A DNA stretch of 58,295 bases from Planktothrix tepida PCC 9214 (GTDB lineage Bacteria > Cyanobacteriota > Cyanobacteriia > Cyanobacteriales > Microcoleaceae), in assembly GCF_900009145.1 (NCBI RefSeq), contig NZ_LN889815.1:235262-293556 (forward strand). Reading direction: 5' to 3'. Every line of letters begins with the position of its first letter. Position 1 is the first letter of the stretch. The position numbers and the translations under genes are program-made. The notes under the pieces are model-generated. The model searched no databases and was not told where the DNA came from. It was given only the letters and a program-made list of their open reading frames with translations. Positions 8,605 to 17,200 of this stretch are shown in pieces.

Positions 8605-9446
8605 GGTAACATCCCCGTCGTTTCAAACGCCTCGTAAGCTGACAACATAAACGATTTAATTCGTTGCCGTCCCAATACCCCAAATTCTTGACTATTTCGA
8701 GCTAATTCAAACGTAATTCCCCCCGCATCAATGGCATTTCTTTCTCGTGAATAAAGTTTAGGGAAATCAATAACTTTAACATCATACTTTTTAATCGCAT
8801 TTTGGACTTCTTCCATCTCTTCTACAGAACTCCAATCATCCTCTAACCCAAAATTACGAACTAAAACATGAGCTATTTTTTTGTCAAAATGTTGCACTGA
8901 TTTCAAAAATAACTGCACGCTATCATAACCTCCTGTACAAACAAACCACTTACAAAATGTAATTTTGGACTGTTTGCCTAACTCAATTAAGTTATTTTTT
9001 TCAATCCAACTCGTCACCACCGGATAAACCTGAGCCGGTAAATTGACTATAATACTATTGTCAAAAGCCCACTCAAAAATTTTGTCCGCTTCATAAAATT
9101 TCTTCTCATCTTCACTAAATAAAGCTTCGCGACAAACACTTTCGTAAATTCGAGAGACATCGGGGTTAGACCTGTCCGCATCTACGGCTAAAAACGGATA
9201 TTTCTTATCCATAAAATACTGAATTAAAACCCTTGCAAACAAACTCTTACCCACACCGCCTTTTTCTCCATCAATCAAATGAATTCTAGTAGCGTGTTTC
9301 TCAACCGTTTCTAATCCATTTTCGCCTAAATGACTTGGGGATTTTAACGTTACTGTCATTGATACTTCTCCTAATGCTTCAGCTTGTTCAGTTGTAGAAT
9401 CTACCTGTTCTAGTTGAGATTTTGTTCTTCTACTCCGACCTGCCAT
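8601..9446 (-). CDS. ParA/MinD-like P-loop ATPase
   Basis: A 281-residue ATPase with the deviant Walker A motif EKGGVGKSLFAR (about residues 60-71) and a following VDADRSNPD, as in ParA/MinD proteins. An N-terminal extension of about 50 polar residues precedes the ATPase. These proteins form ATP-dependent dimers and position plasmids or conjugation machinery. GGAG sits six bases before the ATG. It lies between a ParM-system gene and a membrane protein, so it may position the plasmid or the transfer apparatus instead of being the only segregation motor. ATP binding is well supported; partner and cargo are inferred. Confidence 0.75.
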   Translation of the reverse strand: MAGRSRRTKSQLEQVDSTTEQAEALGEVSMTVTLKSPSHLGENGLETVEKHATRIHLIDGEKGGVGKSLFARVLIQYFMDKKYPFLAVDADRSNPDVSRIYESVCREALFSEDEKKFYEADKIFEWAFDNSIIVNLPAQVYPVVTSWIEKNNLIELGKQSKITFCKWFVCTGGYDSVQLFLKSVQHFDKKIAHVLVRNFGLEDDWSSVEEMEEVQNAIKKYDVKVIDFPKLYSRERNAIDAGGITFELARNSQEFGVLGRQRIKSFMLSAYEAFETTGMLP

Positions 9447-9526
9447 TTTGCTACTCCATTACTTGATGTTCTAGAAATAAAAATGGGTTTTACTCCTAAT
9501 CAACGCCTTACTTTTTTAGCTTCTAA

Positions 9527-9937
9527 TCATGAAAAGCCCGAATCATTAAACTCATCGCCTCCTACTAACTCTAATAAATTCTCAGTTGTTAGATTAGGGT
9601 GAACCGAACTAGAATCCCAAGTCGCTTTGATTCCATCTTCTCGGTAAAAATTTGGGAAATTGGAAGAATAATCAATACCCACTTGGTCACACAAATACAA
9701 AGCGTGTTTCTCCAAGGCATACACAGCTTTTCTAAAGAGTTGTTCCAACAAAACTGGATCAAATTCCCCTGTTTGTTGATAAGCTAATGGTAGCCAGTAA
9801 GCTCGCAATGACTGGAGAATCACTTCTCTAACTGGTAAAATTTCATTCTGTTTAATGTAAGTAAGTAACACGGCATCAGCCGTATTTTTTAAGGGTTGAT
9901 ATCGCCAAACAAAATCTATTTTTTCTGGGTTAGCCAT
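9527..9937 (-). CDS. Small protein downstream of the ParM-like gene (StbB/ParR-position candidate)
   Basis: A 136-residue soluble protein starting MANPEKIDFVWRYQPLKN. The start at 9937 has an excellent GGAGG nine bases upstream and overlaps the end of the ParM-like gene; an upstream in-frame start would overlap it further and is less likely. The first 60 residues (VLLTYIKQNEILPVREVILQ) look like a short alpha-helical DNA-binding or adaptor region. By position it could be the ParR/StbB adaptor linking the actin-like filament to its centromere. No recognisable RHH signature was seen, so this role is inference. Confidence 0.6.
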   Translation of the reverse strand: MANPEKIDFVWRYQPLKNTADAVLLTYIKQNEILPVREVILQSLRAYWLPLAYQQTGEFDPVLLEQLFRKAVYALEKHALYLCDQVGIDYSSNFPNFYREDGIKATWDSSSVHPNLTTENLLELVGGDEFNDSGFS

Positions 9938-11111
9938 GAGCCTTAACCTCCTGCTTCTCGGAACCTTCTGATAAAGACTCAAGCGATTGATAAGATTTAG
10001 AATTGAACTGTTTCTTTAAAACCGTTCTAAAATAGACAAACATTCCATAAACGTCACTGAGGCGATCGCCCAGTCCTTTTTTATCTAAAGCAACTGGAAT
10101 AGAAATATCCGCATTCCAAATAATCGGGAGACGATCATAGTATTCGTTTAACTCTTTTTTGAAATAAGTCGCCGTTCCTCCACAAAACACCAACTCATCA
10201 CAATCTGGGGGTAAATTTTCATCTAACCAACTGGTTAAACTTCGGACATATTCAGGACGAGCTTCCTTGATAGCCAGGAGCATTTGCTGCACTTCCTCCG
10301 CCCGTCCTTCTCGAGACGTGCTGCGGGCTAATCGCATTAAAGGTGCCGCCTTAAATTCACTTCCTGCTGTAACAATTGCTGGGGTTAATCGCTCCGCAGT
10401 TTGTCCCGATGTTTTAACCAAGACTTTCTCGACCATCCGAATAAAGCCCAAATCACTCATTTTTCCAGGGGCTACATCTCCCCGTTGAGCAACTAGCAGA
10501 CTCGCGTTGCGGTAGCCAATCATGGCGATCGCACAAACCCGTTCTTTAATTCCAGAACCCACTTTCTTGTTGTGCATTAAATAAATGCCACCCCCTTCAG
10601 GTTTGCAATTAAATACCAATAACTCCACACTCATGCGACCCGTCGGAGTTTGATAATCTGCTAATGCTTCGCGCAGTACCCGCTCAAACCGACTTCGATC
10701 TTCATATTCTCCAGGGGGTAACAACGCGGCGATCGCCACTGTAAAATTCCCAGGTAGTTTTTGTTTTTCCTTAATCACCCATAAAGCCGCCAAAGTTTTA
10801 TGTAAAGCCCGCTCATACTTGAGTTCCGATAGCCCCGCATTCGCATGAAACCTTTGTTTAGCCAAATAGCCAACGGCTCTGTAATCATTCCTGAACGCAA
10901 CCCAAGCGGTGTTTTGAGGATCGGCTGACCCTAACTGGTCTCTGGCATAACCCAAAATTGATTCTCGTGGAACAGATACTACTTCCGGTTCCATGTACAG
11001 AAGCCGAACTTGTCGGTCTTGTCCCGCAAAGATAATCTTGGTGAGCGACCCTCCATAATCAAATGCCACTGTAATATCAGGCTCTGTGAGATTTGTAGAG
11101 GTTTTAGTCAT
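9930..11111 (-). CDS. ParM/StbA-like actin-family plasmid segregation protein
   Basis: A 393-residue actin-like ATPase. The N-terminus has the phosphate-1 loop VAFDYGGSLTKIIF; later segments include the adenosine-binding type sequence VFCGGTATYFKKEL and the phosphate-2-like MIGYRNASLLV. Such proteins polymerise with ATP and push sister plasmids apart. I use the ATG at 11111; a GTG at 11129 is also in frame. It is first in a four-gene minus-strand operon with its probable adaptor, a ParA-like ATPase and a membrane protein. The centromere-like site should lie in or near 11112-11341, where no clear iterons are visible to me. Confidence 0.8.
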   Translation of the reverse strand: MTKTSTNLTEPDITVAFDYGGSLTKIIFAGQDRQVRLLYMEPEVVSVPRESILGYARDQLGSADPQNTAWVAFRNDYRAVGYLAKQRFHANAGLSELKYERALHKTLAALWVIKEKQKLPGNFTVAIAALLPPGEYEDRSRFERVLREALADYQTPTGRMSVELLVFNCKPEGGGIYLMHNKKVGSGIKERVCAIAMIGYRNASLLVAQRGDVAPGKMSDLGFIRMVEKVLVKTSGQTAERLTPAIVTAGSEFKAAPLMRLARSTSREGRAEEVQQMLLAIKEARPEYVRSLTSWLDENLPPDCDELVFCGGTATYFKKELNEYYDRLPIIWNADISIPVALDKKGLGDRLSDVYGMFVYFRTVLKKQFNSKSYQSLESLSEGSEKQEVKAHG

Positions 11112-11302
11112 ATCAAAAATTTTCCACACAAGTAGATTGAAAGGACATTACGAGCATCCTTACTACTTGTTATCCCTTTTGCTCCCTCTCTCTCCCTCAA
11201 CCCATTGTCCGAATCCCAAAACCTGCAAAATAGAACTTATGGCGTAGAATTTTCCCAAACGTTGGACTGCTGCGGGATTAAGCGTCCATACAAACCACAA
11301 AA

Positions 11303-11313
11303 GCACTAAGTGC
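11303..11313. promoter_or_regulatory. Short inverted repeat, candidate operator
   Basis: GCACTAAGTGC is a perfect 5-bp inverted repeat around one base, 28 bases before the ATG of the ribbon-helix-helix gene and in the divergent region shared with the ParM operon. Ribbon-helix-helix proteins bind short palindromes and often autoregulate, so this is a reasonable operator candidate. The repeat is short enough to be chance. Confidence 0.3.
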
Positions 11314-11341
11314 CAAGAAGTAGAAAAGGAGTAATTACAAT

Positions 11342-11560
11342 ATGGCAACTTTAACGATTCGTTTACCTGATGACAAATACTTCCGCCTGAAAGCTTTAGC
11401 TCAATCTCGCGGCATCAGTATCAATAAGCTTATGGAAGAATTATCAACGTTAGCGATCGCTGAGTTTGATGCTCAGACACGATTTCAAGCTTTGGCAATG
11501 CAGGGCGATGTGGCACAGGGTTTAGAAGTTTTGGATCGCTTAGATGCCTTAAATCAGTAG
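11342..11560 (+). CDS. Ribbon-helix-helix protein, HicB/CopG-like
   Basis: A 72-residue protein with a classic N-terminal ribbon-helix-helix: the strand TLTIRLPDDKYFRLKALA followed by SRGISINKLMEEL. The C-terminus is helical. AAAAGGAG lies upstream of the ATG. Proteins of this type are antitoxins or plasmid regulators. No toxin gene follows in the next 300 bases, so it is either an orphan antitoxin, a partition or mobilisation regulator, or a relaxosome accessory protein, because the relaxase gene comes next. Confidence 0.7.
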   Translation: MATLTIRLPDDKYFRLKALAQSRGISINKLMEELSTLAIAEFDAQTRFQALAMQGDVAQGLEVLDRLDALNQ

Positions 11561-11867
11561 AGAGTTTCGATTGGCTGAAATTTTAAAGAATTTGAAGACT
11601 TCACAGATTTGTTGAGCCAGCTATTAAGTTGCAACCGAAAAAAATAAATCAACCCATTGGCTGATTTACGAGTTAGGAAAGGATAACCGTAAGATAGAGC
11701 GTTTTCCCTCTTAAAAGCCAATAAGCTAAACATGACTAACTTTAGCCACCTGAAACCAAAAATCCTAAATCAACAGTTGAAAAGCTAGTGACAATAGGAA
11801 TAAATAAGCTCTTAAGTAGTTTCCTTGAGCTACTAAACTTTATCCATTACATATATTATTTGAACAA
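11561..11867. other. Noncoding interval before the relaxase gene; candidate oriT
   Basis: No gene is visible in 307 bases. It contains a 7-bp inverted repeat, TAAATCA (11645-11651) and TGATTTA (11662-11668), followed by AAGGATAACCG; the minus strand therefore reads TTATCCTT, similar to the TATCCTG core of some MOBP nick sites. A second imperfect repeat (AGTAG...CTACT) lies near 11816-11837. Relaxase genes often sit next to their oriT, so this is the best place to look, but the match is weak. Confidence 0.25.
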
Positions 11868-13556
11868 ATGATTGGTAAACAAATCATCGGGAAAAATTTC
11901 ACCAAACTGCTCAATTACCTTTTTTCTAAAGAAGGTGCTTCTTTGATTGGAAGCAATATGATGGGAAAAACACCACAAGAATTAGCTGTGGAGTTTCGCT
12001 CTTTTCTCCATTTGAACAATCGAGTGCAAAAACCTGTTTATCATGCAGCTTTAAGTATTCCAAAGAGTGAAGCTTTATCGGATGCTAAATGGTTGGAAAT
12101 TGGTTTAGATTACCTCAAAGGAATGGGATTTGATCAAAATCAATTTGCAATCTTTCGCCATACAGATTGTGAGCATGATCATATTCATATTGCAGCAAGT
12201 CGGATTAAATTAAATAGTAAAGGAACTTGCGTCTCGGATAGTTGGAACTATCGACGCAGCGAGAAATTAATTGAACAATTAGAAGAAAAATACGGGTTAA
12301 CACCCACTGTTCGCAGTTGGGAAAAAGAACGTCGTTCTCCTACAACAGGCGAATGTAGGCAATTAGCTAGAACTGGAGAAACTAGCATACGCGAACAACT
12401 ACAAACCGTTCTGGATCAAGCTACTGTTGACCAACCTGAAATGACGGTTTTGGTTGACCGACTCACGCAGCAAGGAATTAGTGTTAGAATCAAACCGACA
12501 CCTACGAAAGAATTAGGGATTAGTTATAAGTTAGGTGATGTTGCTTTTAGTGGCACTCATTTAGGGAAAGCTTACACCTTCAAAGGACTTCAAAAATATC
12601 GAGGAGTTAGTTATTATTCTAACTTAAATTCAGAAGAAATTGAAGAACTTTTTAGTGGTTCTGATAATAACCAAGATTCTCAATTTGTTGAGTTAAATGA
12701 TACATCTTTTAATGACTTATTTAATTCAAAAACTGACCTAGATAATTTAGTTTTATCAAATTGGACTGATGAGAATCCAGTCAATCAACCTGTAGAGGAT
12801 CTCGATAATAGCAACTTTAACTTAATACAATCAGACTCTATCGATGATCCTTCAATTCAACTTACTGAAACAATTCAACCTACTGAAACTTTAGAAAATT
12901 ATCAACACAGTTTAACATCACCTTGGCAACTTTTACGAGAAAGATTGATAGAAAATACCAGTTTACCTTCTGAATTGATAGATTTGTTACACCACAAGGG
13001 ATGGATTAATGCAGATGAACACAACCGTGCTGTATTTACCCTCCGCACATTGGCTGGAGAGGACAAGGGAACTTGTACTTTAGAGTCCAATGGAAAATTT
13101 TCCATTAACTCTGATGTGAAAATGCCGTTGGCCAAGACTGAGGATAACGAAACAGGTATTTTCTGGATAGCGACTCAACATAATATTGAACGAGTTATTA
13201 TTACCAGTAATCCGATAGAAACCTTGTCTGCGATCGCTTTAGACCCGGATTTTAATATTAGACCAACGTTATACTTAAGCCTTGATACTGTATCTTCATT
13301 ACCCACAGATTTTTTAATAGATATTCCCACTATAGTCGTGGGCTTGAAAGGGGATAAATTTGGAGAAAAACTCTCTCAAGAAATTATTGAGGCTTTACCC
13401 CAAGCTCAACGAATTAATCCAGGTATTAGAGGCTGGAACCAAATTTTAATCAATTTAGACCGAGAAATAGAAAAATTATTACCTGAAATCGATCAAACTC
13501 AAAATCTAGTACAGCAAGAATTAGAGCAATGGACTCAGGGTATTAACTTAAGCTAA
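11868..13556 (+). CDS. Relaxase (MobA/VirD2-type) with C-terminal Toprim-like domain
   Basis: A 562-residue plasmid mobilisation nuclease. The relaxase domain occupies about residues 1-220: a candidate catalytic Tyr17 in LLNYLF and the histidine motif HTDCEHDHIHIAASR (H98, H103, H105, H107), the HxDxxHxHxH metal site. It should nick oriT on one strand, bind the 5' end covalently and lead the strand to the mating channel. A low-complexity acidic linker spans about 265-345. The C-terminal part, around 440-520, has VIITSNPIETLSAIA and VVGLKGDKFGE, which look like the Glu and Asp motifs of a Toprim fold. An 18-bp palindrome shared with two other loci lies in its coding sequence at 13089-13106. 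Confidence 0.85.
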   Translation: MIGKQIIGKNFTKLLNYLFSKEGASLIGSNMMGKTPQELAVEFRSFLHLNNRVQKPVYHAALSIPKSEALSDAKWLEIGLDYLKGMGFDQNQFAIFRHTDCEHDHIHIAASRIKLNSKGTCVSDSWNYRRSEKLIEQLEEKYGLTPTVRSWEKERRSPTTGECRQLARTGETSIREQLQTVLDQATVDQPEMTVLVDRLTQQGISVRIKPTPTKELGISYKLGDVAFSGTHLGKAYTFKGLQKYRGVSYYSNLNSEEIEELFSGSDNNQDSQFVELNDTSFNDLFNSKTDLDNLVLSNWTDENPVNQPVEDLDNSNFNLIQSDSIDDPSIQLTETIQPTETLENYQHSLTSPWQLLRERLIENTSLPSELIDLLHHKGWINADEHNRAVFTLRTLAGEDKGTCTLESNGKFSINSDVKMPLAKTEDNETGIFWIATQHNIERVIITSNPIETLSAIALDPDFNIRPTLYLSLDTVSSLPTDFLIDIPTIVVGLKGDKFGEKLSQEIIEALPQAQRINPGIRGWNQILINLDREIEKLLPEIDQTQNLVQQELEQWTQGINLS

Positions 13557-13826
13557 TAAAATATAAACTATTTGGAATTTTAATAAATTTTTTCTATTTT
13601 AGGATTATTTTTTTATTTTAAACTTAGTTTAAAATACAGGGATATCTCAGAGGAGATAATCAAAAATCTTCTTTTAGATAGAGTACATTAAAAACATATT
13701 TTTATCTAAAAATATTGCTGGAAAATTTTTAAAAATAGCAAAAGTTCTCATTGATGGCAGAAATTGTGTCCGCTTTCAAAGATTTATAGTATATTGGTAA
13801 AAAGAATTCACTACTTGTCAAAGCTT

Positions 13827-13973
13827 ATGGCCAGTTCTACTAGGGTTTCATCTGAACTTAATGTCATTCTTGACCTATTTAAGGCATCAACCGGAAAGTC
13901 TAACTCACGACCGTTCGGTAGTTGTATGGTCAATCGGCTGGGTCGATTCTGTGATCAAAACAAAACCGTGTAA
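13827..13973 (+). CDS. Possible 48-residue leader peptide
   Basis: An open frame from ATG 13827 to TAA 13973 beginning MASSTRVSSELNVILDLFKA. It lies in the proposed leader of the replication gene, and its stop falls inside the terminator hairpin at 13965-13994. Short leader frames that couple translation to rep expression occur in several plasmid families. There is no strong ribosome-binding site, so it could be chance. Confidence 0.22.
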   Translation: MASSTRVSSELNVILDLFKASTGKSNSRPFGSCMVNRLGRFCDQNKTV

Positions 13974-13994
13974 CTGGTACAACAGCTACACGGT
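13957..13994 (-). terminator. Rho-independent terminator on the minus strand
   Basis: Perfect 8-bp arms ACCGTGTA (13965-13972) and TACACGGT (13987-13994) around a 14-base loop. On the minus strand the hairpin is followed by TTTGTTTT; on the plus strand it is not followed by a T-run. It should stop a short transcript that runs against the replication-gene leader. Confidence 0.5.
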
Positions 13995-14144
13995 CATTGT
14001 TAAAACAATTTTTGTTTAGAAAAAAACCCAACCTAAAACCCATATATAACAAGCTGTATCAGTTTCGACGCTTTTCCAGCAAGTTAACCGAAGGCAAAGG
14101 TGTGGGACATTCATCACCCAAGAAGGGTGCATTAAAAAACCTTA
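13957..14144 (-). ncRNA. Candidate antisense (countertranscribed) RNA to the rep leader
   Basis: Between the minus-strand promoter (14151-14180) and the minus-strand terminator (13957-13994) lies an interval of about 190 bases with no minus-strand gene. A transcript here would be fully complementary to the leader of the replication gene and would contain a small hairpin (CACCC TTCTT GGGTG). Size, position and orientation fit a plasmid copy-number antisense RNA. Not demonstrated; it depends on both signals being real. Confidence 0.33.
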
Positions 14145-14150
14145 ACTATG

Positions 14151-14180
14151 ATTATATACCCTAACACCTCAAAACCGCAA
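14151..14180 (-). promoter_or_regulatory. Candidate minus-strand promoter
   Basis: The minus strand reads TTGCGG (14180-14175), an 18-base spacer, then a perfect TATAAT (14156-14151). The -10 matches consensus exactly and the -35 keeps only TTG. It points into the rep leader toward the terminator at 13957-13994. Confidence 0.4.
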
Positions 14181-14232
14181 CAAAACTCCACAAAAAATTA
14201 TCCCTGTCCAATTCATCAACGGGATAAAGCAC

Positions 14233-14263
14233 TCACCTCCCTCAATACAACAACCGGAGGTGA
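14233..14263 (+). promoter_or_regulatory. Hairpin sequestering the rep ribosome-binding site
   Basis: TCACCTCC (14233-14240) and GGAGGTGA (14256-14263) form a perfect 8-bp stem with a 15-base loop. The 3' arm contains the whole Shine-Dalgarno sequence GGAGG, ending seven bases before the ATG at 14270. When folded, it should block translation of the replication protein, so opening this stem would set initiator levels. Confidence 0.55.
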
Positions 14264-14269
14264 AGGCTA

Positions 14270-17200
14270 ATGGCTAAAGGTTATTACGTCAATCGCCTTA
14301 ATCCCTGTCCCGTCTGTGGAAAAGATCACGGATGTCAGATTTTGTCCGATGTCGCTGTCCTCTGTCTGCGAACCGATAAAAATAATGTCCCCTCTGGCTG
14401 GGTTTGGAAAAAGGAACTCAAAGGCGGCATGGGTTCCCTGGTCGTCGCTTCTACCTCGCAAAGTGAACAAGAGCGCCAACAACAACGAGAACAATGGAAA
14501 CAGCAACGAGAAGAACGGAAACAACAGCAGAGGCAGCGCCAAGCAACCGCTTTAACCGATAAACAACGAGACAAAGAAGCTCGAAAACTCCTCAAACAAC
14601 TGGGATTAAGTACCCGTCACCGTCACTCTTTACTCAATCGCGGGTTAACAGATGCGGATATTGAAGCAATTGGCTTTAAATCTGTTACTCGCTATCAACA
14701 TTTAATGATTCCTGTTAATCCTAATTTTCCAGGTATCAGTGTCGATGGACTAACCTTACAAATTAAAAATGATGGATTCCTCATTCCTTTATTCAGTTTT
14801 AGTGGGTTAATTATTGGGTTTCAACTGGCATCTGATAATCGAGAAGATGGCAAATATAAACACCTGATTCAGCCTCATCTAAAAAACGGAGAACTGCCGT
14901 TACAGTTCTATCCAAGTTGTTCCAGAAACTTAGACATTATTGAAGGAACCCTAAAACCCTTAATTGCTTCACGACGACATCACTTAACCGTAGTCGGTGC
15001 GGGGGGAGTCAATTGGCATCATTCCCCTGAACAATTAAAAGCCATCCTTGCAGAAATTCAACCAGAAAGAATTATCTTAAATCCTGATACTGGTTCTCTC
15101 CTCAATCCCCAAGTTTTGAGGCAATATCGAGAACTTAATCAGTTTATCAAACGATTAGGATATACCCTTGAAATTAGAGATTGGGGTCAAGGAAACCAAC
15201 CTAAATCTCAAGGGTTAGATATTGATGAAATTGATATTGATACCTTTAATCAAGCTACCCTTATTTCCTTTAAAAGTTGGGCAGGAATTACGGAAGCTGG
15301 AGATTCTAATTCTTTAACTCTCTCTCAAACAGAATGGTTTGAACAGTTCAAGTTTCCACAACTCCAACAGGAATTAACCCAAACCCTAAAACAGTTTTAT
15401 AGCCACCATCTCCGTAAGCGTAAAAAACGTAATCAAACTACAGAATTTGCAGCTAGTTCAATTCCAAAAACTGCTCCAACTCCAACTCCTCCATCAACAG
15501 CAATTGTTCTTTGGAAACCTCAGCTTCTAACTTCTGTACCTTATATCCCAGGACAACTCCCAATGGTTGAGGAATGGCAACAATTAGGACATCCTCAATT
15601 TATTATTCAACAAGGAGAACGATTAACTTTTTATCAAGAAGCGTATGAAAGAGGATATAAGTATCTTAAAGATTCAACTCCTGCTGGACATGGTAAATCT
15701 CATGATGCTGGATTAATTAACTTAGAAACCTTTGGAATTGAACCTCATCAAACAGAGAATAAAACTCGCATTTTCTACTTATCTCCTGACCATCGAAACC
15801 CCACCAATGCCACCATTGAAGGCAATTATATTGACCTCGAATCCCGCCATAATGGTTTAGTTTATGATTTCAGTCGGCGTACTCCATTAGGCAAGCCTTA
15901 CATCATTCGCGCTACAAGTTTAGATCAAAAAAATGGAACCGTTACTATTCCGTCTAATTGTCCTGAAAATGACACCTTTTTAACGGTTTCTGAACTTGGA
16001 TTACCTGTTTTTGGAGGGAAAGACTCACCGATTTGTCAATCTTGCCCACTACTCAGTCAGGGCTGTCCTTTTCTACTCAATCGCAGGGATACTTTAAGCT
16101 ATGAACCGTTAATTCGAGCCGATATTAATTCGATTCCAACGCCTTCACAAAATGATATTTTAATTATTGAAGAATCGGATAAAAACATCAAAAATGCTCA
16201 TCAAATCACTATTAAAGTTGATGAGATTATCAAAACAGCATCTAAATTGCAACTTCGAGAGGATGAACGCATTTTTAAGGCATTACGTCCTCTTTTAATC
16301 GCAGTTTATCAAGCATTAGAAGAAGTTGATCAAGAAAAATATAAGTGGGGTATTTATCATCATCAAGTGATGGAATTAATGCCATCTATTGATGAGTTAA
16401 ACCAAACAATCTGGGAACTTTATGCGGATGATTGGTTGAAAGCAGATAATGTTTGGGGTACTCCCATCTGGGATTATGAAATCATTGATGGGGAAGTTAC
16501 TGCAATTAAAATTAGCGGAACCAATTGGATTGCCCCTTCCCTCAATGATTTAAAGAAAGAATGTTATAAAATGTTTGAAAATTATGAAAAATATCTTAAT
16601 TCTCTTGAAACCCCTCAACAAAAGCAAGCTGCAATTAAAGCGAATATCATTCCGGCTTGGCTACCTATTTTAATTGATTGCATAACAGGGAATAAAAGAA
16701 TTAATTTGAGGATTAATAATGGCAAATTAATGATCACTAAATTAGCTAAACGCCATCGTAATATTATTAAAAATGCAGGATTTTCGATTGCCTTAGATGC
16801 GACTCAATCTAAAGAAGATTACGCCTTCAGTTTAGGAATTAATCCGAATGAAATTTTAGAAGTAAGAGAGGTTCAACGTTGCACACCCAACTTACATATT
16901 CATCTAATTAAAGGCTTAGGAAATTGCGGAAAGCAGCGACGAGAAACCCAACAGCGACGGATCAGAATTGGTATTGAAGCGATCGCAAAAATTCACAAAG
17001 AACAAGGTCACAATATCGGATTAATTGATCATAAATCCGCCATTGAGCATTATCAAGACTTAGTGGATGATTTGAAATTGGGGTACTGGCATCGGGATAC
17101 CAGGGGTTCAAACCAGTTCCTCAATACTCAAAGCCTGATTAGTATTGGTAGACCTGTCCCTAATTTAGGGGGAATTGGGGCTGAATATCACATTTTAGGA

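Larger units (their letters stand above)
13557..14269. other. Long leader of the replication gene
   Basis: About 710 bases between the relaxase and the replication gene with no large gene. It is AT-rich at first (13557-13740). A candidate plus-strand promoter, TTGTGT (13764-13769) and TAGTAT (13787-13792) with a 17-base spacer, would give a leader of roughly 470 bases. Within it lie a 48-codon frame, a minus-strand terminator, a minus-strand promoter, a CACCC...GGGTG hairpin (14115-14129), a TTATCCC...GGGATAA repeat (14198-14227) and a hairpin over the ribosome-binding site. These parts are listed separately. Together they look like replication control. Confidence 0.5.

Noticed and set aside
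13764-13973. A 69-codon gene in the rep leader
   Set aside because: The first 21 codons lack a start signal and overlap the candidate promoter; only the shorter 48-codon frame from ATG 13827 is kept, at low confidence.
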